A DNA stretch of 64,000 nt from Rhodoblastus acidophilus. Lineage in GTDB: Bacteria; Pseudomonadota; Alphaproteobacteria; Rhizobiales; Beijerinckiaceae. The translations under genes and the position numbers were made by a program. The notes beneath the pieces are model-generated. The model was given only the letters and a program-made list of their open reading frames with translations. It was not told the DNA's origin and searched no databases. How positions within the stretch are numbered: the stretch's first letter is position 1; the number at the start of each line of letters is the position of its first letter. Of the stretch, positions 8,546 through 17,321 are shown piece after piece. Location: NCBI RefSeq assembly GCF_009720655.1, contig NZ_WNKS01000002.1, positions 124,001 through 188,000 of the forward strand, given 5' to 3'.

Positions 8546-9085
8546 ATGAACGACGACCGCGAAACCGTGATCCTCGTCGACGCCGAGGACCGCGCGGTCG
8601 GGACGCTCGGCAAGATTGAAGCACACCGGCTCGGCCTGAGGCATCGGGCGATTTCCGTTTGCGTCACCAACGCGCGCGGGGAAATGCTGCTGCAACGCCG
8701 CGCCTTGAGGAAATACCACTCCGGCGGCCTGTGGACCAACACCTGCTGCACCCATCCGCGCGTCGGCGAAGAGGTGGCGGAAGCCGCGGCGCGGCGGCTC
8801 AGGGAGGAGCTTGGCGTCGATTGCCGGCTGAATTTCCTGTGCATCACCCATTACCGGGCGGATGTCGGCGCGGGCCTCGTCGAGGACGAGGTCGTGCACA
8901 TGTTCCACGGCCAATTCGACGGCGAGCCGCGTCCCAACCCGGACGAGGTCATGGACTGCGGCTGGTTTTCGCGCGAGCGGTTGATCGAGGACGTCGCCCG
9001 CAATCCCCAGGCCTACACCTACTGGTTCCGACATTATCTGGAGGAACACGCGGACGCGATTTTTCTCGGCGCCGCCTCGGACTAG
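8546..9085 (+). CDS. idi: Isopentenyl-diphosphate delta-isomerase, type 1
   Basis: Nudix-family enzyme interconverting IPP and DMAPP, feeding carotenoid, phytyl and quinone side chains. The sequence shows 'LWTNTCCTHPRVGEE', with the active-site cysteine and histidine of type 1 Idi, and the Nudix-like helix 'AAARRLREELGV'. 179 aa is normal. It lies 19 bp after bchJ in the same direction and closes the bchE-bchJ-idi unit. A small hairpin CCGTTC-ccc-GAACGG follows at about 9089-9103. Confidence 0.93.
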   Translation: MNDDRETVILVDAEDRAVGTLGKIEAHRLGLRHRAISVCVTNARGEMLLQRRALRKYHSGGLWTNTCCTHPRVGEEVAEAAARRLREELGVDCRLNFLCITHYRADVGAGLVEDEVVHMFHGQFDGEPRPNPDEVMDCGWFSRERLIEDVARNPQAYTYWFRHYLEEHADAIFLGAASD

Positions 9086-9130
9086 AGCCCGTTCCCCGAA
9101 CGGCCTCCAGCATTTTGCTTTGAAACGTTG

Positions 9131-9230
9131 TCGTCACGCGAACGGGCATCCACTTCGCTCGAAAATGCGCTTTTTGTTTTCGCGCATTTTCTTCACGCGA
9201 ACCGGCATCCACTTCGCTCGAAAATGCTCT
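9131..9230. repeat. Tandem pair of a dispersed repeat with inverted ends
   Basis: Two copies of one unit lie in direct order. Copy 1 (about 9131-9171) includes TCACGCGAACGGGCATCC, and copy 2 (9184-9230) reads GCATTTTC...ACGCGAACCGGCATCC...GAAAATGCTCT. A third copy, nearly identical to copy 2, is at 37388-37434. The unit ends GCATTTTC and GAAAATGC are reverse complements, so the RNA can fold into a stem. It sits between the convergent idi and aerR-like genes and looks like a small non-coding mobile or REP-like element. Confidence 0.75.
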
Positions 9231-9302
9231 GCCGCCCGCTCCCGAAAAAAAACGCGCGCCTCAACCGAGACGCGCGCAAAAGCACGTGAACACATTCCGT
9301 GA

Positions 9303-10166
9303 TCAGGCGGCGGCCGCCTGATCGAAGAAGAAGCGGTTGGCGAGCAGCAGCGCGCCGGGTCCGTCCTCAGCCATGGCGTCGCCGCCGATGCGCGCGGCGA
9401 GATCGGGACGGCCGCGCAGGGCCCAGCCGCCGACGATCACGGAAATCGACGGGTTGGCGGAGCGCCGCCGCACCGCCTCGATGGCGCGCGCGGCGCCGTC
9501 GAGATGCGCCTCGTCGGCCACGGTGACGCCAAGCACCGAGAACCATTGGGATTCCGCGATCCGGGCGTAGGCGGCGGCGGATTGGCCGAGCGAAAGGGTG
9601 GTGTCCCAACCCGAAGACGCCAGGAAGGCCGAAACCACTTCGAGACCGAAGAAATGCCGCTCCTTAGGCGCGGAGATCAGCAGCGCGTTGCGGCCGGGGG
9701 CCGCCGGAGCGCCGGAAACCCGCACGCAGGTTTCGAGCAGAGCGCGCAACCGCATGACGCCCAGGGTGACGTCGACGAAATCACACTCGTCCTCGTACCA
9801 GCAGTCTCCAAGGCGTCGCGCCGCAGGCGTGAGCAGCGTCTCGAACAGAGCCGCCATGCTCATGCCTTCGTCGCGCTTGCGAAGGAAGAATTGCTCGGCG
9901 GCCGTTCCGTCCGGCTGCACCACAAGGCGCGCGAATTCATTGATGATCTCGGCGTCCGCCTCGAAGGGGAACGCCGGAACCAGCCATTTCTGATGAAGGC
10001 TCGCGAGTTTCGGGCCGAGGTGTTCGTTGACGACCTTTTCCAGACGAGCGCTTTGAGACTCAACCAGTTGCGGCTTAACCACCGCTATCTTGCTTGCATC
10101 ACTCATTTGCACAATGCCCGCGTGATGATGATCGCGAGCGTTCAAGGCAAATCCTGCAAAACCCAT
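9303..10166 (-). CDS. B12-binding photosynthesis regulator, AerR/PpaA-like (paralogue 1)
   Basis: 287-aa protein of the AerR/PpaA family: a helical segment 'EDECDFVDVTLGVMRLRALLE' followed by a cobalamin-binding domain with 'APKERHFFGLEVVSAFLASSGWDT' (His171 in ERHFFG) and 'VIVGGWALRGRPDLAARIGGDAMAEDG'. Family members bind cobalamin in a light-dependent way and act as antirepressors of PpsR/CrtJ. ATG 10166 is chosen for its GGGAGGGG Shine-Dalgarno; an internal ATG at 10106 (MSDASK) is possible. It stands alone between idi and the tspO/bchP unit. A second paralogue is directly beside ppsR. The upstream 258 bases (10167-10424) hold no clear gene or PpsR site. Confidence 0.85.
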   Translation of the reverse strand: MGFAGFALNARDHHHAGIVQMSDASKIAVVKPQLVESQSARLEKVVNEHLGPKLASLHQKWLVPAFPFEADAEIINEFARLVVQPDGTAAEQFFLRKRDEGMSMAALFETLLTPAARRLGDCWYEDECDFVDVTLGVMRLRALLETCVRVSGAPAAPGRNALLISAPKERHFFGLEVVSAFLASSGWDTTLSLGQSAAAYARIAESQWFSVLGVTVADEAHLDGAARAIEAVRRRSANPSISVIVGGWALRGRPDLAARIGGDAMAEDGPGALLLANRFFFDQAAAA

Positions 10167-10424
10167 TAACCCCTCCCGGTTAACAGCACCGATGGGCAAG
10201 TCCGTAGAGCCAGTCGATGAGGGCTAGCGGGGCTATAAAGCCCAAAAACCTCACGCGAGTAAAGCCCAAATGACAAGCGTCAATGCCCACAGGACGAATT
10301 GTCAGGCGCACAGGTAACACCTGCTTTTGGTCAAGTCTTTGATTTAGAACATTGCGCTTCGTACGGAGGCCTCACGGACGGTCACGCTTGTTTGATCGGC
10401 CGGTCGAAAGTGCGACATTCCGCC

Positions 10425-10727
10425 TCACCCCTTGGGTCGATCGCCCCCCGCAGCGCGCGATCCGCTCTCCCAACGCAGTGCAAGATCAACGACATGCGCG
10501 ACAAGCGCCCCGGTCAGCGCCGCGAGCGTGGCGAGACCGCCCGCGCCGGTGAGCAACGCGCGGGCGACAAGCAACAGACAGGCGCCGGCGGCAAAATTTG
10601 CGATAAGTCCGCGCGGCGCCGGTCCTTTTCCTGTCTTGGCGCGATAAACCAGCAGCGCGACGCCTTCGACAACGATCAATACGAGCGCGAGATCGATATA
10701 GCGCGGGTCGAACCAGGCGGTCGTCAT
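10425..10727 (-). CDS. Small conserved membrane protein next to tspO
   Basis: 100-aa protein with about three hydrophobic segments (LALVLIVVEGVALLVY, ANFAAGACLLLVARALL, LAALTGALVAHVVDLAL) and a charged C-terminus. I do not recognise a named family. It begins immediately at the end of tspO with no gap, so it is almost certainly the last gene of bchG-bch2-bchP-tspO-orf, which suggests a membrane role linked to TspO or tetrapyrrole handling. Confidence 0.72.
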   Translation of the reverse strand: MTTAWFDPRYIDLALVLIVVEGVALLVYRAKTGKGPAPRGLIANFAAGACLLLVARALLTGAGGLATLAALTGALVAHVVDLALRWESGSRAAGGDRPKG

Positions 10728-11231
10728 TCAGGCCACCCTGCGACCAAAAGGCGCATTCAGGCGCACGACCCGCCAGTTCAGCCATCCGGCAAAACTCACC
10801 CAGGCGAGATAGGGGCTCAGCAGCCAGGCGGCGCGCGGCGAAAAGCCAGAGCAGAACAGAATCAGCGCCAGCACCGAAAGCCAGAACGGAACGAGTTCGA
10901 TGAGCGCCCAGTCGGGCCGCCGCAAGGTGAAATAGAGCGGGCTCCACGCCAGATTGAACACGGCGTTGATCGCAAACAGGGCCAGAAGCGCGGAGCGGGT
11001 CGCGGCGTCGGGCGCGTCATTCCAGGCGATCACGCCCGCCGTCGCGATCAGGGCGAAGATCAAGGCCCAGCCCGGCCCGAACGCCCAGTCCGGCGGCTTG
11101 GCCGCCGGGAATCGCAGGTTCTTGTACCAGGGCCCGGTGTTGGTCGTGAGGCCGCCGATCACCGCGACGAAAAGCACGGCGGCCGCAGCCACCGCGATTT
11201 CTGTCAGATGAGCCCAAAAGGTTTGCATCAT
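10728..11231 (-). CDS. tspO: TspO/MBR family tryptophan-rich sensory protein
   Basis: 167-aa five-helix membrane protein. The segments 'YKNLRFPAAKPPDWAFGPGWALIFALIATAG' and 'NAVFNLAWSPLYFTLRRPDWALIEL' are diagnostic of the TspO family. It binds porphyrins and, in Rhodobacter sphaeroides, modulates photosynthesis gene expression in response to oxygen, so its place between bchP and a small membrane ORF makes sense. The start has two adjacent ATGs (11231, 11228), 3 bp after the bchP stop. Confidence 0.93.
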   Translation of the reverse strand: MMQTFWAHLTEIAVAAAAVLFVAVIGGLTTNTGPWYKNLRFPAAKPPDWAFGPGWALIFALIATAGVIAWNDAPDAATRSALLALFAINAVFNLAWSPLYFTLRRPDWALIELVPFWLSVLALILFCSGFSPRAAWLLSPYLAWVSFAGWLNWRVVRLNAPFGRRVA

Positions 11232-11234
11232 GGG

Positions 11235-12401
11235 TCAGGCGAGTCTCAGCAGATGCGCCACGTCCTTGAAGAAAATGCGCATCTGGGCGACAAAGTTCCG
11301 CTTGGGATATTCCTTGTTCATGTAGGATTCCCAAGTCAGCCGCTGCACGTCGGGGTCGAGGCAGATTTTGACGAAACTCTCGCGGGCGCGATCGCTGGAA
11401 TAGAAGAAGCGCTGCAGCAGGCCGAGCACCCAGAACACGCGGCCGTGGTCCTTCATGAAGCGCTTGCGCGCCAGCCCAAGGGCCTTGACGTCGCCGGTCT
11501 TCAAAACCTCTTCGCAGGCCTCGGCCGCGAGACGGCCGCCGAGCAGGGCGTAATAGATGCCCTCGCCGGACGCGGGCGCGACCGTGCCGGCGGCGTCGCC
11601 AGCCAGCACCACGTCGCGGCCATTATCCCAACGCTTCAGAGGCTTGAGCGGAATGGGGGCGCCTTCGCCGCGAATGGTTTTCAGCGGTCCCAGATCCGTT
11701 TCCGCGCGCAGGTCGGCGACCGCGCCGCGCAGCGAAAAGCCCTTGTGCGCGGAGCCGACGCCGACGCTCATGGTCGGGCCGTGCGGGAACACCCAGGCGT
11801 AGAAATCGGGCGACAGCGTGCCGCGATAGTAGATTTCGCAACGGTTCTGATTTTCGGCGGGCGTCTCGACGATCTCGTGATAGGCGAACACCATCGGCAC
11901 TTTTTCAGCGCCGGGAATCTCCTGGCGGCCGACCTTGCTCAGGGCGCCGTCGGCGCCGATCACCAATTTGGTGCGCAGGGTTTCCTCGGCGACCGAATCC
12001 TTCGGGCAATAATGCACGAGCGTGTCGCCGTTCTCGCGGGTGATCCGCGAAAAAGTTCCGGTCACGCGGGTGGCGCCGGATTCAGCCGCGCGCACGCGCA
12101 GGAATTCGTCGAATTCGAGCCGGTCGACCATGCCGACATAGCCGCCGTCGATGGGCATGTCGACGCGCTTGTTGGTGGGCGAAATCATGGTCGCCATGTT
12201 GACCCGGCATTTCAGCAGGTGCTGGGGAATGTCGAAGTCGCGAATGGCGCGGGGCGGAATGGCGCCGCCGCACGGCTTGATACGTCCGGCCTTGTCGAGC
12301 AGCGCAACTTTGCGACCGGCCTTGGCCAGATCCTGCGCAGCCGTCGCGCCAGCCGGTCCGCCCCCGACTACGACGACGTCGTAGCGATCCTGAGCTGACA
12401 T
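11235..12401 (-). CDS. bchP: Geranylgeranyl bacteriochlorophyll reductase BchP
   Basis: 388-aa flavoprotein reducing the geranylgeranyl tail of bacteriochlorophyll to phytyl. FAD motif 'VVVVGGGPAGATAAQDLAKAG' is near residue 8, with 'LAGDAAGTVAPASGEGIYYAL' near residue 270 as in geranylgeranyl reductases. ATG 12401 has AGGAGAG upstream; the open frame extends further but without family similarity. It follows bch2 by about 25 bp and acts directly on the product of BchG in the same operon. Confidence 0.95.
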   Translation of the reverse strand: MSAQDRYDVVVVGGGPAGATAAQDLAKAGRKVALLDKAGRIKPCGGAIPPRAIRDFDIPQHLLKCRVNMATMISPTNKRVDMPIDGGYVGMVDRLEFDEFLRVRAAESGATRVTGTFSRITRENGDTLVHYCPKDSVAEETLRTKLVIGADGALSKVGRQEIPGAEKVPMVFAYHEIVETPAENQNRCEIYYRGTLSPDFYAWVFPHGPTMSVGVGSAHKGFSLRGAVADLRAETDLGPLKTIRGEGAPIPLKPLKRWDNGRDVVLAGDAAGTVAPASGEGIYYALLGGRLAAEACEEVLKTGDVKALGLARKRFMKDHGRVFWVLGLLQRFFYSSDRARESFVKICLDPDVQRLTWESYMNKEYPKRNFVAQMRIFFKDVAHLLRLA

Positions 12402-12426
12402 GGGTCTCTCCTTGTTTTGAACTGTC

Positions 12427-13779
12427 CTAAGCGCCTGTGGGCGCGCTTCCGAATTCCACGGTTTGCGCGAGAGGTTGTGTGGCCTCCCGCTCGATGCGGG
12501 TCGCCAGCAGCGCGGCGGCGACAAAGGCGACGGCCTCGAAGACGAACACCGCGCCATAGGCCATCAGCGCCGAGCCCAGCGCCCAGCGGGAGATGTCCAC
12601 CAGGGCGGCGCCGATCAAACCGCCGGCGCCCAGGGCCAAGGCTTGCGCCGCGCCCCAAAGCCCCATGCGCACGCCCTCGCGCGATTCCGCGCCCCGGCTG
12701 GCGAGTCCCATCATCGCCCCGATCGCCGAGGCCGCGTAAATGCCATCGCCGACGCCCAGCGCGAAGATCGCCACGCGCAGCGGCGTGGGATCCGAGTGCA
12801 GCAGCCCCGTGAGCGCCACCGCCACCAGCGAGACCGCCGCGAAAAGGCAGCCGCCGACGATCCAGAGTTTCAGGTTGCCGAGGCGCGGCCCGCCGATCGC
12901 CGACGCGCCGATGGCGACCACGATCATGCCGAGCAGCACGCCGCCATGCTGGAGGCCCGCGAGTTTCGTCGTCACGCCCGGAGGCATGTTGAAGGCGAGG
13001 CCGGCGAACGGCTCGACCAAGAGCTCCTGCGCGCTATAGGCGAGCATGGAGACGAAGATGAAGACGGTGAAGCGGCGCGCCGCCGGCTCGGACCAGACTT
13101 CGCGAAAAGCGTCGCGGAACGAGGCGGAGCGGCGCTCATGCGCGGGCTTCGCCACGGAATTGGCCTCGACGCCCAACACGGCGAGACTGGCGATGACGAA
13201 AGCGCTGACGCAGACGACGGAGGTCACGGCGATCAGCCGCGCGCCCGAATAGGGATCGAGGAAATGGCCGGCGAGCGGCGCCGTGACCGCAAAACCGACG
13301 ATCATCATCACCCAGACGAGGGTGGCGGCGGCGGCGCGCCGTTGCGGCGCGACGCGCGCGGCGAGCGTCGCCAGCACATTGGTGCCGGCCGCGCCGGCGC
13401 CGCAGCCGACCAGCAGGAAGCCGAGCGCCGCGACGGCGAGCCCCTGGGTCCGGTCGGTTCCCGCCAGCGCCGCGCCCGAGGCGGCGAGCACGCCGCCGAT
13501 CGCAAGCGCCGCCATGCCGCCGACGATCCAAGGCGTGCGCCGTCCCGCGACGTCGGACTTGTGGCCCCAGGCGGGGCGCATCACCTGCACGCCATGAAAG
13601 AGGGCGACGAGCAGGCCGGGGATCACCGCCGGCAGCGCCAGCTCGACCACCATGACGCGGTTGATCGCCGCGGTCATCAGCACCACGATCGCGCCGAGCG
13701 AGGTCTGGACGAGGCCCAGCCTCAGGATCCCCGCCCAGGTCAGGTGCGGAGGATGCAGCGATATGACCGTGGCGCTCAT
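12427..13779 (-). CDS. PucC/Bch2-type MFS membrane protein
   Basis: 450-aa protein with 12 predicted membrane segments of the PucC/LhaA/Bch2 family (light-harvesting assembly or pigment delivery). 'GLVQTSLGAIVVLMTAAINRVMVVELALPA' and 'WGHKSDVAGRRTPWIVGGM' match the family. Its position between bchG and bchP is where Bch2 (ORF428) lies in Rhodobacter, so it is probably Bch2 and not LhaA, which is at 26.1 kb. It could bring bacteriochlorophyll from BchG/BchP to LH1 polypeptides; this is inferred from the family. Confidence 0.88.
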   Translation of the reverse strand: MSATVISLHPPHLTWAGILRLGLVQTSLGAIVVLMTAAINRVMVVELALPAVIPGLLVALFHGVQVMRPAWGHKSDVAGRRTPWIVGGMAALAIGGVLAASGAALAGTDRTQGLAVAALGFLLVGCGAGAAGTNVLATLAARVAPQRRAAAATLVWVMMIVGFAVTAPLAGHFLDPYSGARLIAVTSVVCVSAFVIASLAVLGVEANSVAKPAHERRSASFRDAFREVWSEPAARRFTVFIFVSMLAYSAQELLVEPFAGLAFNMPPGVTTKLAGLQHGGVLLGMIVVAIGASAIGGPRLGNLKLWIVGGCLFAAVSLVAVALTGLLHSDPTPLRVAIFALGVGDGIYAASAIGAMMGLASRGAESREGVRMGLWGAAQALALGAGGLIGAALVDISRWALGSALMAYGAVFVFEAVAFVAAALLATRIEREATQPLAQTVEFGSAPTGA

Positions 13780-13786
13780 TGAGACC

Positions 13787-14659
13787 TCATCCGGCGCGCA
13801 GCGCGAAGGCGCTGACCAGCATGCCCAGCACGTAGAGGGTGGTTCCCGTGGCGTTGTAATAAGCCGCCTGGCCGCGCGGGTCCTTGAGCAGCCGCGCCAT
13901 CAGCACGAGCTGGCCGATGAACAGGCCGACAATGAGGAAGGCGTAGAACGGATGACCCCAATGCCAGAGCAGATAGATGGCGACGAGCTGCGGCGCAGCC
14001 ATGACCACACAGGCGAGCCGCACGGCCTTTTCCACCCCGAGCTGGACCGGCAGCGAGCGCACGCCCATCACCTTGTCGCCCTCGATGGCCTTGAAATCGT
14101 TCAAGGTCATGATGCCGTGGGCGCCGAAGCTGTAGAGCAGCGCGAACAGAATGATGGAATTGCTCGGGAAGGCGCCGGCCATGGCGGCGGCGCCGGTGAA
14201 CCACGGAACGCCCTCGTAGCAGATCGCCACGGCCGCATTGCCGTACCAGCCGTTAAGCTTCAGCCGCCACGGCGGCGCGCTATAGGCCCAAGCCAAAGCG
14301 AGGCCGAAGATCGCGGCCAGAAGCACCGAGGTGCCGAGCGCGGTGGCGACGATCAGCGACAGCACCGACCAGATGACACCGATATAAAAGCCCCATTCGC
14401 CGGGAATGCGACCGGAAGGAATGGGACGGTTCGGCTCGTTGATGGCGTCGACGTGACGGTCGTACCAGTCGTTGACGGCCTGGCTGGTGGCGCAGACCAG
14501 CGGCCCCGCGAGCACGGCGCCGAGCATGGCCGCGCCCCAGCGGATCGGCACGCCGGACGACACGACGCCGCACATATAGGCCCACATCGGGGCGAACCAG
14601 GTGACGGGTTTCAGCAGTTCCAGGACGGCTGAGGGTTCTGGCAATTGAGGCTTTGACAT
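13787..14659 (-). CDS. bchG: Bacteriochlorophyll synthase BchG
   Basis: 290-aa UbiA-family prenyltransferase attaching geranylgeranyl-PP to bacteriochlorophyllide a in the membrane. The first polyprenyl-binding motif 'NDWYDRHVDAINEPNRPIPS' and the later 'LNDFKAIEGDKVMGVRSLPV' are typical. Start ATG 14659 (MSKPQLPEPS) is the family-like start; the frame stays open upstream into non-conserved sequence and across a palindromic operator. First gene of the bchG-bch2-bchP-tspO unit. Confidence 0.95.
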   Translation of the reverse strand: MSKPQLPEPSAVLELLKPVTWFAPMWAYMCGVVSSGVPIRWGAAMLGAVLAGPLVCATSQAVNDWYDRHVDAINEPNRPIPSGRIPGEWGFYIGVIWSVLSLIVATALGTSVLLAAIFGLALAWAYSAPPWRLKLNGWYGNAAVAICYEGVPWFTGAAAMAGAFPSNSIILFALLYSFGAHGIMTLNDFKAIEGDKVMGVRSLPVQLGVEKAVRLACVVMAAPQLVAIYLLWHWGHPFYAFLIVGLFIGQLVLMARLLKDPRGQAAYYNATGTTLYVLGMLVSAFALRAG

Positions 14660-14675
14660 GGAAAAAACGCTAGAC

Positions 14676-14707
14676 TTGACACTCAAAAGTGTCAAGCAAC
14701 ATTTACG
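14676..14707 (-). promoter_or_regulatory. Palindromic operator and variant PpsR site before bchG
   Basis: TTGACACT-CAAA-AGTGTCAA at 14676-14695 is a perfect 8-bp inverted repeat. Overlapping it, TGT-N12-ACG (14690-14707) fits the variant seen before bchF, crtI and bchC. It lies 17-48 bp upstream of bchG on the minus strand, where repressor binding would cover the promoter. Which protein binds the inner palindrome is not known. Confidence 0.6.
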
Positions 14708-14911
14708 CTTTCCGCGCTTTGGGGACCGGATCGAATTGCGCGCGAAAAAGGCGCCGCTTGGGGGCGAAGACTGGACGCGCAATTCGTTCCTGTCCCCGAC
14801 CCGCTGCCTGCCCCGCGCGCACCACTACGAGGGAACCGGAACGCATCGCCTTGGTCCTTGGCGAAGGAGCGGGACTGAGAGCGCAATGCGATCCAGCCCC
14901 CCATTTCCAGG

Positions 14912-16369
14912 TCACGCCTCGTCGTCGGAATGGTCGTCGTCGCCGAGATCGCCAAGGCCATAGCGGCGCAGTTTGGCGTAAAAACCCTGGCGGCTCAAGC
15001 CGAGCATTTCGGCAGCGGCGGCGCGATTGTCGTTGGTCAGCTCCAGCGCCGCCTCGATGCACAGCCTTTCAATGAGGTCCGTGGTCTCGCGCACCAGGTT
15101 CTTCAGGGGAACGCGGCCGACGAGATCGATGAAATGCTCGACCGTGCGCGGCAATTCGCGCCCGCCCAGCCGCTCGCTGCCGGGACGCCAGCCCACCGCC
15201 CGCACCGTGAGGCCATAGCTCGGCTCGCCGGCGCCGGGAAGCAGCACGCCGGCGACCTCGACATCCTCGGTCGAACCGAGTTCGCCGCGCATGATTGTGG
15301 AAAAATGTCGCACCGCGCCATGGGCGCGCAGATTGGCGAAGAGGATGCCGACATCGATGGAGGGCCGGCCGAGCCAGCGCTCGATCTTTTCGCCCCTGGC
15401 CTGCGCCTCCACGCCGACCTGGGCGAGGTCGAGGAAAGCGGCGTTGGCGCTGACGACGCGCAAGTCGCCGCTCACCACGACGAAAGCCTCGGGCATGGCG
15501 ACGACCATCTGCAGCAGGTTGGTCTCCTGCTCGCTGCGCGCGCCGCCGGCGCCTTCGACTCGCGAGAACAGCACCAGCAGATGCGCGGCGCTGTCCTGCC
15601 GGAACAGCGAGCCCGAGATCAGCACGCGCACGTTCTGCTGCGCGGTCTCGACCATGACATTGTCGACGCGCGGCGCCAGCCGCGCGGCGGCGACAAACGA
15701 CTGGATGGCCTGCTTGCTGCGCGCGTCGAAAAGGTCGACGAAGGGCGAACCGGGGATGCGCCGGGGATCGACGCCAAACAGCGTGGCCGCCGCCGGATTG
15801 ACCTCGACGATGCGCTGGGTGTTGGCGTCGATGATGGCGACGGGCTCGGCGGAGAGCTGGAACAGCAGGCGGTAACGCTTTTCGGCGTCGCGGATGCGCG
15901 CATATTCGCGCTCCATGTCCTGCTGGGCGTCGGCGAGGCGCTGTTGCAGCGCCGCCAGCGCGCGCATGTCGCGGCCCACCGCCACCACGCGCTGCTCGGT
16001 TTCGACGCGGATCGCGCAATAGCGCACGGGCACGTCGGCGCCGCCAAGCGCGGAGGGATGATTGACCTGACGCCAGCGCGTGGGCTGGCTTGGATTGGCC
16101 TCGCTCAAGAGGTCGTCGATCTTGGGGCGGGTTTCGCTGGTGACCAGATCGATCCAGCGCCGTCCCACCCAGGCGCCGCCAACCTCCTTGGCGAGTCCGG
16201 GCTCGGCGAAGGCGATGTCGAGAACCGCGCCATCCTTGTCCATGACGATGGACACATCGGCGGAGGCCGCAATCAGGGCGCCCGCCGTGACCGCGTCCAC
16301 GCCGCCAAGATGCTGCCTCGCGTCTGAGAATCGTCCCTTGGGAGGGAAAGCCGACGAGCGGTCGCTCAC
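14912..16369 (-). CDS. ppsR: PpsR/CrtJ photosynthesis repressor
   Basis: 485-aa regulator: an N-terminal region, PAS domains at about 165-265 and 285-385, a linker helix, and a C-terminal Fis-type HTH 'NRAAAAEMLGLSRQGFYAKLRRYGLGD'. Family members repress bch, crt and puc genes under oxygen by binding TGT-N12-ACA. Only two cysteines occur, Cys118 and Cys437; Cys437 sits just before the HTH at the position of the redox-active cysteine of CrtJ, but the partner near residue 250 is absent. GTG 16369 is chosen because it starts 4 bp after the aerR2 stop; the frame also reads from ATG 16444 inside aerR2. Confidence 0.93.
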   Translation of the reverse strand: MSDRSSAFPPKGRFSDARQHLGGVDAVTAGALIAASADVSIVMDKDGAVLDIAFAEPGLAKEVGGAWVGRRWIDLVTSETRPKIDDLLSEANPSQPTRWRQVNHPSALGGADVPVRYCAIRVETEQRVVAVGRDMRALAALQQRLADAQQDMEREYARIRDAEKRYRLLFQLSAEPVAIIDANTQRIVEVNPAAATLFGVDPRRIPGSPFVDLFDARSKQAIQSFVAAARLAPRVDNVMVETAQQNVRVLISGSLFRQDSAAHLLVLFSRVEGAGGARSEQETNLLQMVVAMPEAFVVVSGDLRVVSANAAFLDLAQVGVEAQARGEKIERWLGRPSIDVGILFANLRAHGAVRHFSTIMRGELGSTEDVEVAGVLLPGAGEPSYGLTVRAVGWRPGSERLGGRELPRTVEHFIDLVGRVPLKNLVRETTDLIERLCIEAALELTNDNRAAAAEMLGLSRQGFYAKLRRYGLGDLGDDDHSDDEA

Positions 16370-16373
16370 GGTT

Positions 16374-17228
16374 TCATTCCTGTTCCGGCTGACCGAAGCC
16401 GAGCTCAGCCGCGCGTGTGAAAAAGGTATGACGAGGTGGTCCATTTAACAATGCATCTTGGGGTTGCACAGGCATCTCGGACGCGCACACACAGAAATCG
16501 GCGCCAATTTGTCTGGCGAGGTCGGGCTTCCGGCAGAAAACGGGACCTCCGACGACGACAAGCAGCTTTGGGTTGCGCGAGGCCGCGCGCGCTTCGGCGA
16601 CCGCCTGGGCCAAGGCGTCGACGTGGCGGTCGCAACTCAAGGAAAAACCGAGAAAATCGCGCCATTCGCGCCCGAGGTCGGCGCGGAAGCCCCGCGCCTC
16701 GCCCCTGGCCACCCGCCAACCCATTGCGCAAAAGACGGATTCGGCCATCTGGACGCCGAGCGTATGCCGCTCTCCAGGGGCGACCTGCAAGAGAATGGAA
16801 GGAGGTTTCGCCAGCGTCTGGGCGGTGACGCGCAGGGCGATTTCGCCGATCAGCCGCTTGAGCACGCCGGTCGCGCGCTGCACGTCGATGAGATCGCTCT
16901 CGTCCCTGTCCCAGAAACAGCCGATTTCGCGCGCCACCGGCGCGAGAATGTCCATCATGACGGAAAGCGGCGCGCCCGCGGTGAGCCGTCCATAAATCTC
17001 CGCGCGAAACGCATCGTCGCGTCCGGTCACCAGCAGTTTCGCCAGGGCGGTCAATTCGTCGCAGGACGGCGGGGCGCGATGGCCGCGCGCCGGCCGCGCC
17101 TCGGCGCAGATCACGCCATTGCCGACCTTGGCGCGCGCGCCGCGCCGCAGCGTGGACGCTCCCGCGCCGGAGAGGTCGCTGGCGATTCTCACAGGGAACG
17201 CGCCCGGCTGGTACATGCCGCCCCACAA
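16374..17228 (-). CDS. aerR: AerR/PpaA B12-binding antirepressor (paralogue 2, ppsR-linked)
   Basis: 284-aa protein. 'RDESDLIDVQRATGVLKRLIGEI' and 'VAPGERHTLGVQMAESVFCAMGWRV' (His155) plus 'LLVVVGGPVFCRKPDLARQIGADFCVC' define the cobalamin-binding antirepressor of PpsR. Being directly upstream of ppsR in the same transcript is the classic aerR-crtJ arrangement. An internal Met (MYQPGAFPV, four codons in) is an alternative start. Divergent from bchF across 214 bp that contain two PpsR-type sites, so the pair is probably autoregulated. Confidence 0.92.
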   Translation of the reverse strand: MWGGMYQPGAFPVRIASDLSGAGASTLRRGARAKVGNGVICAEARPARGHRAPPSCDELTALAKLLVTGRDDAFRAEIYGRLTAGAPLSVMMDILAPVAREIGCFWDRDESDLIDVQRATGVLKRLIGEIALRVTAQTLAKPPSILLQVAPGERHTLGVQMAESVFCAMGWRVARGEARGFRADLGREWRDFLGFSLSCDRHVDALAQAVAEARAASRNPKLLVVVGGPVFCRKPDLARQIGADFCVCASEMPVQPQDALLNGPPRHTFFTRAAELGFGQPEQE

Positions 17229-17321
17229 ATTCCGAGACCGCCACAGCGCCGTCCGTCGTGGCGAGCGCAGGTCCTCGCCACCCCAGGCCCGCGACCCCCG
17301 CGCGCCCTCTCCATACTTAAA

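Noticed and set aside
6100-8847. Very long open frame on the minus strand opposite bchE and bchJ
   Set aside because: Shadow of the GC-rich codon pattern of bchE-bchJ; composition is low-complexity and no family is visible.
10200-10424. PpsR or FNR site in the leader of the first aerR-like gene
   Set aside because: Near matches such as TTGATTTAGAACAT and TTGTCAGGCGCAC do not satisfy TGT-N12-ACA or TTGAT-N4-ATCAA.
14660-14911. Small gene between ppsR and bchG
   Set aside because: Short frames on both strands lack ribosome sites and coding character; the segment is best explained as promoter DNA of bchG and the 3' flank of ppsR.
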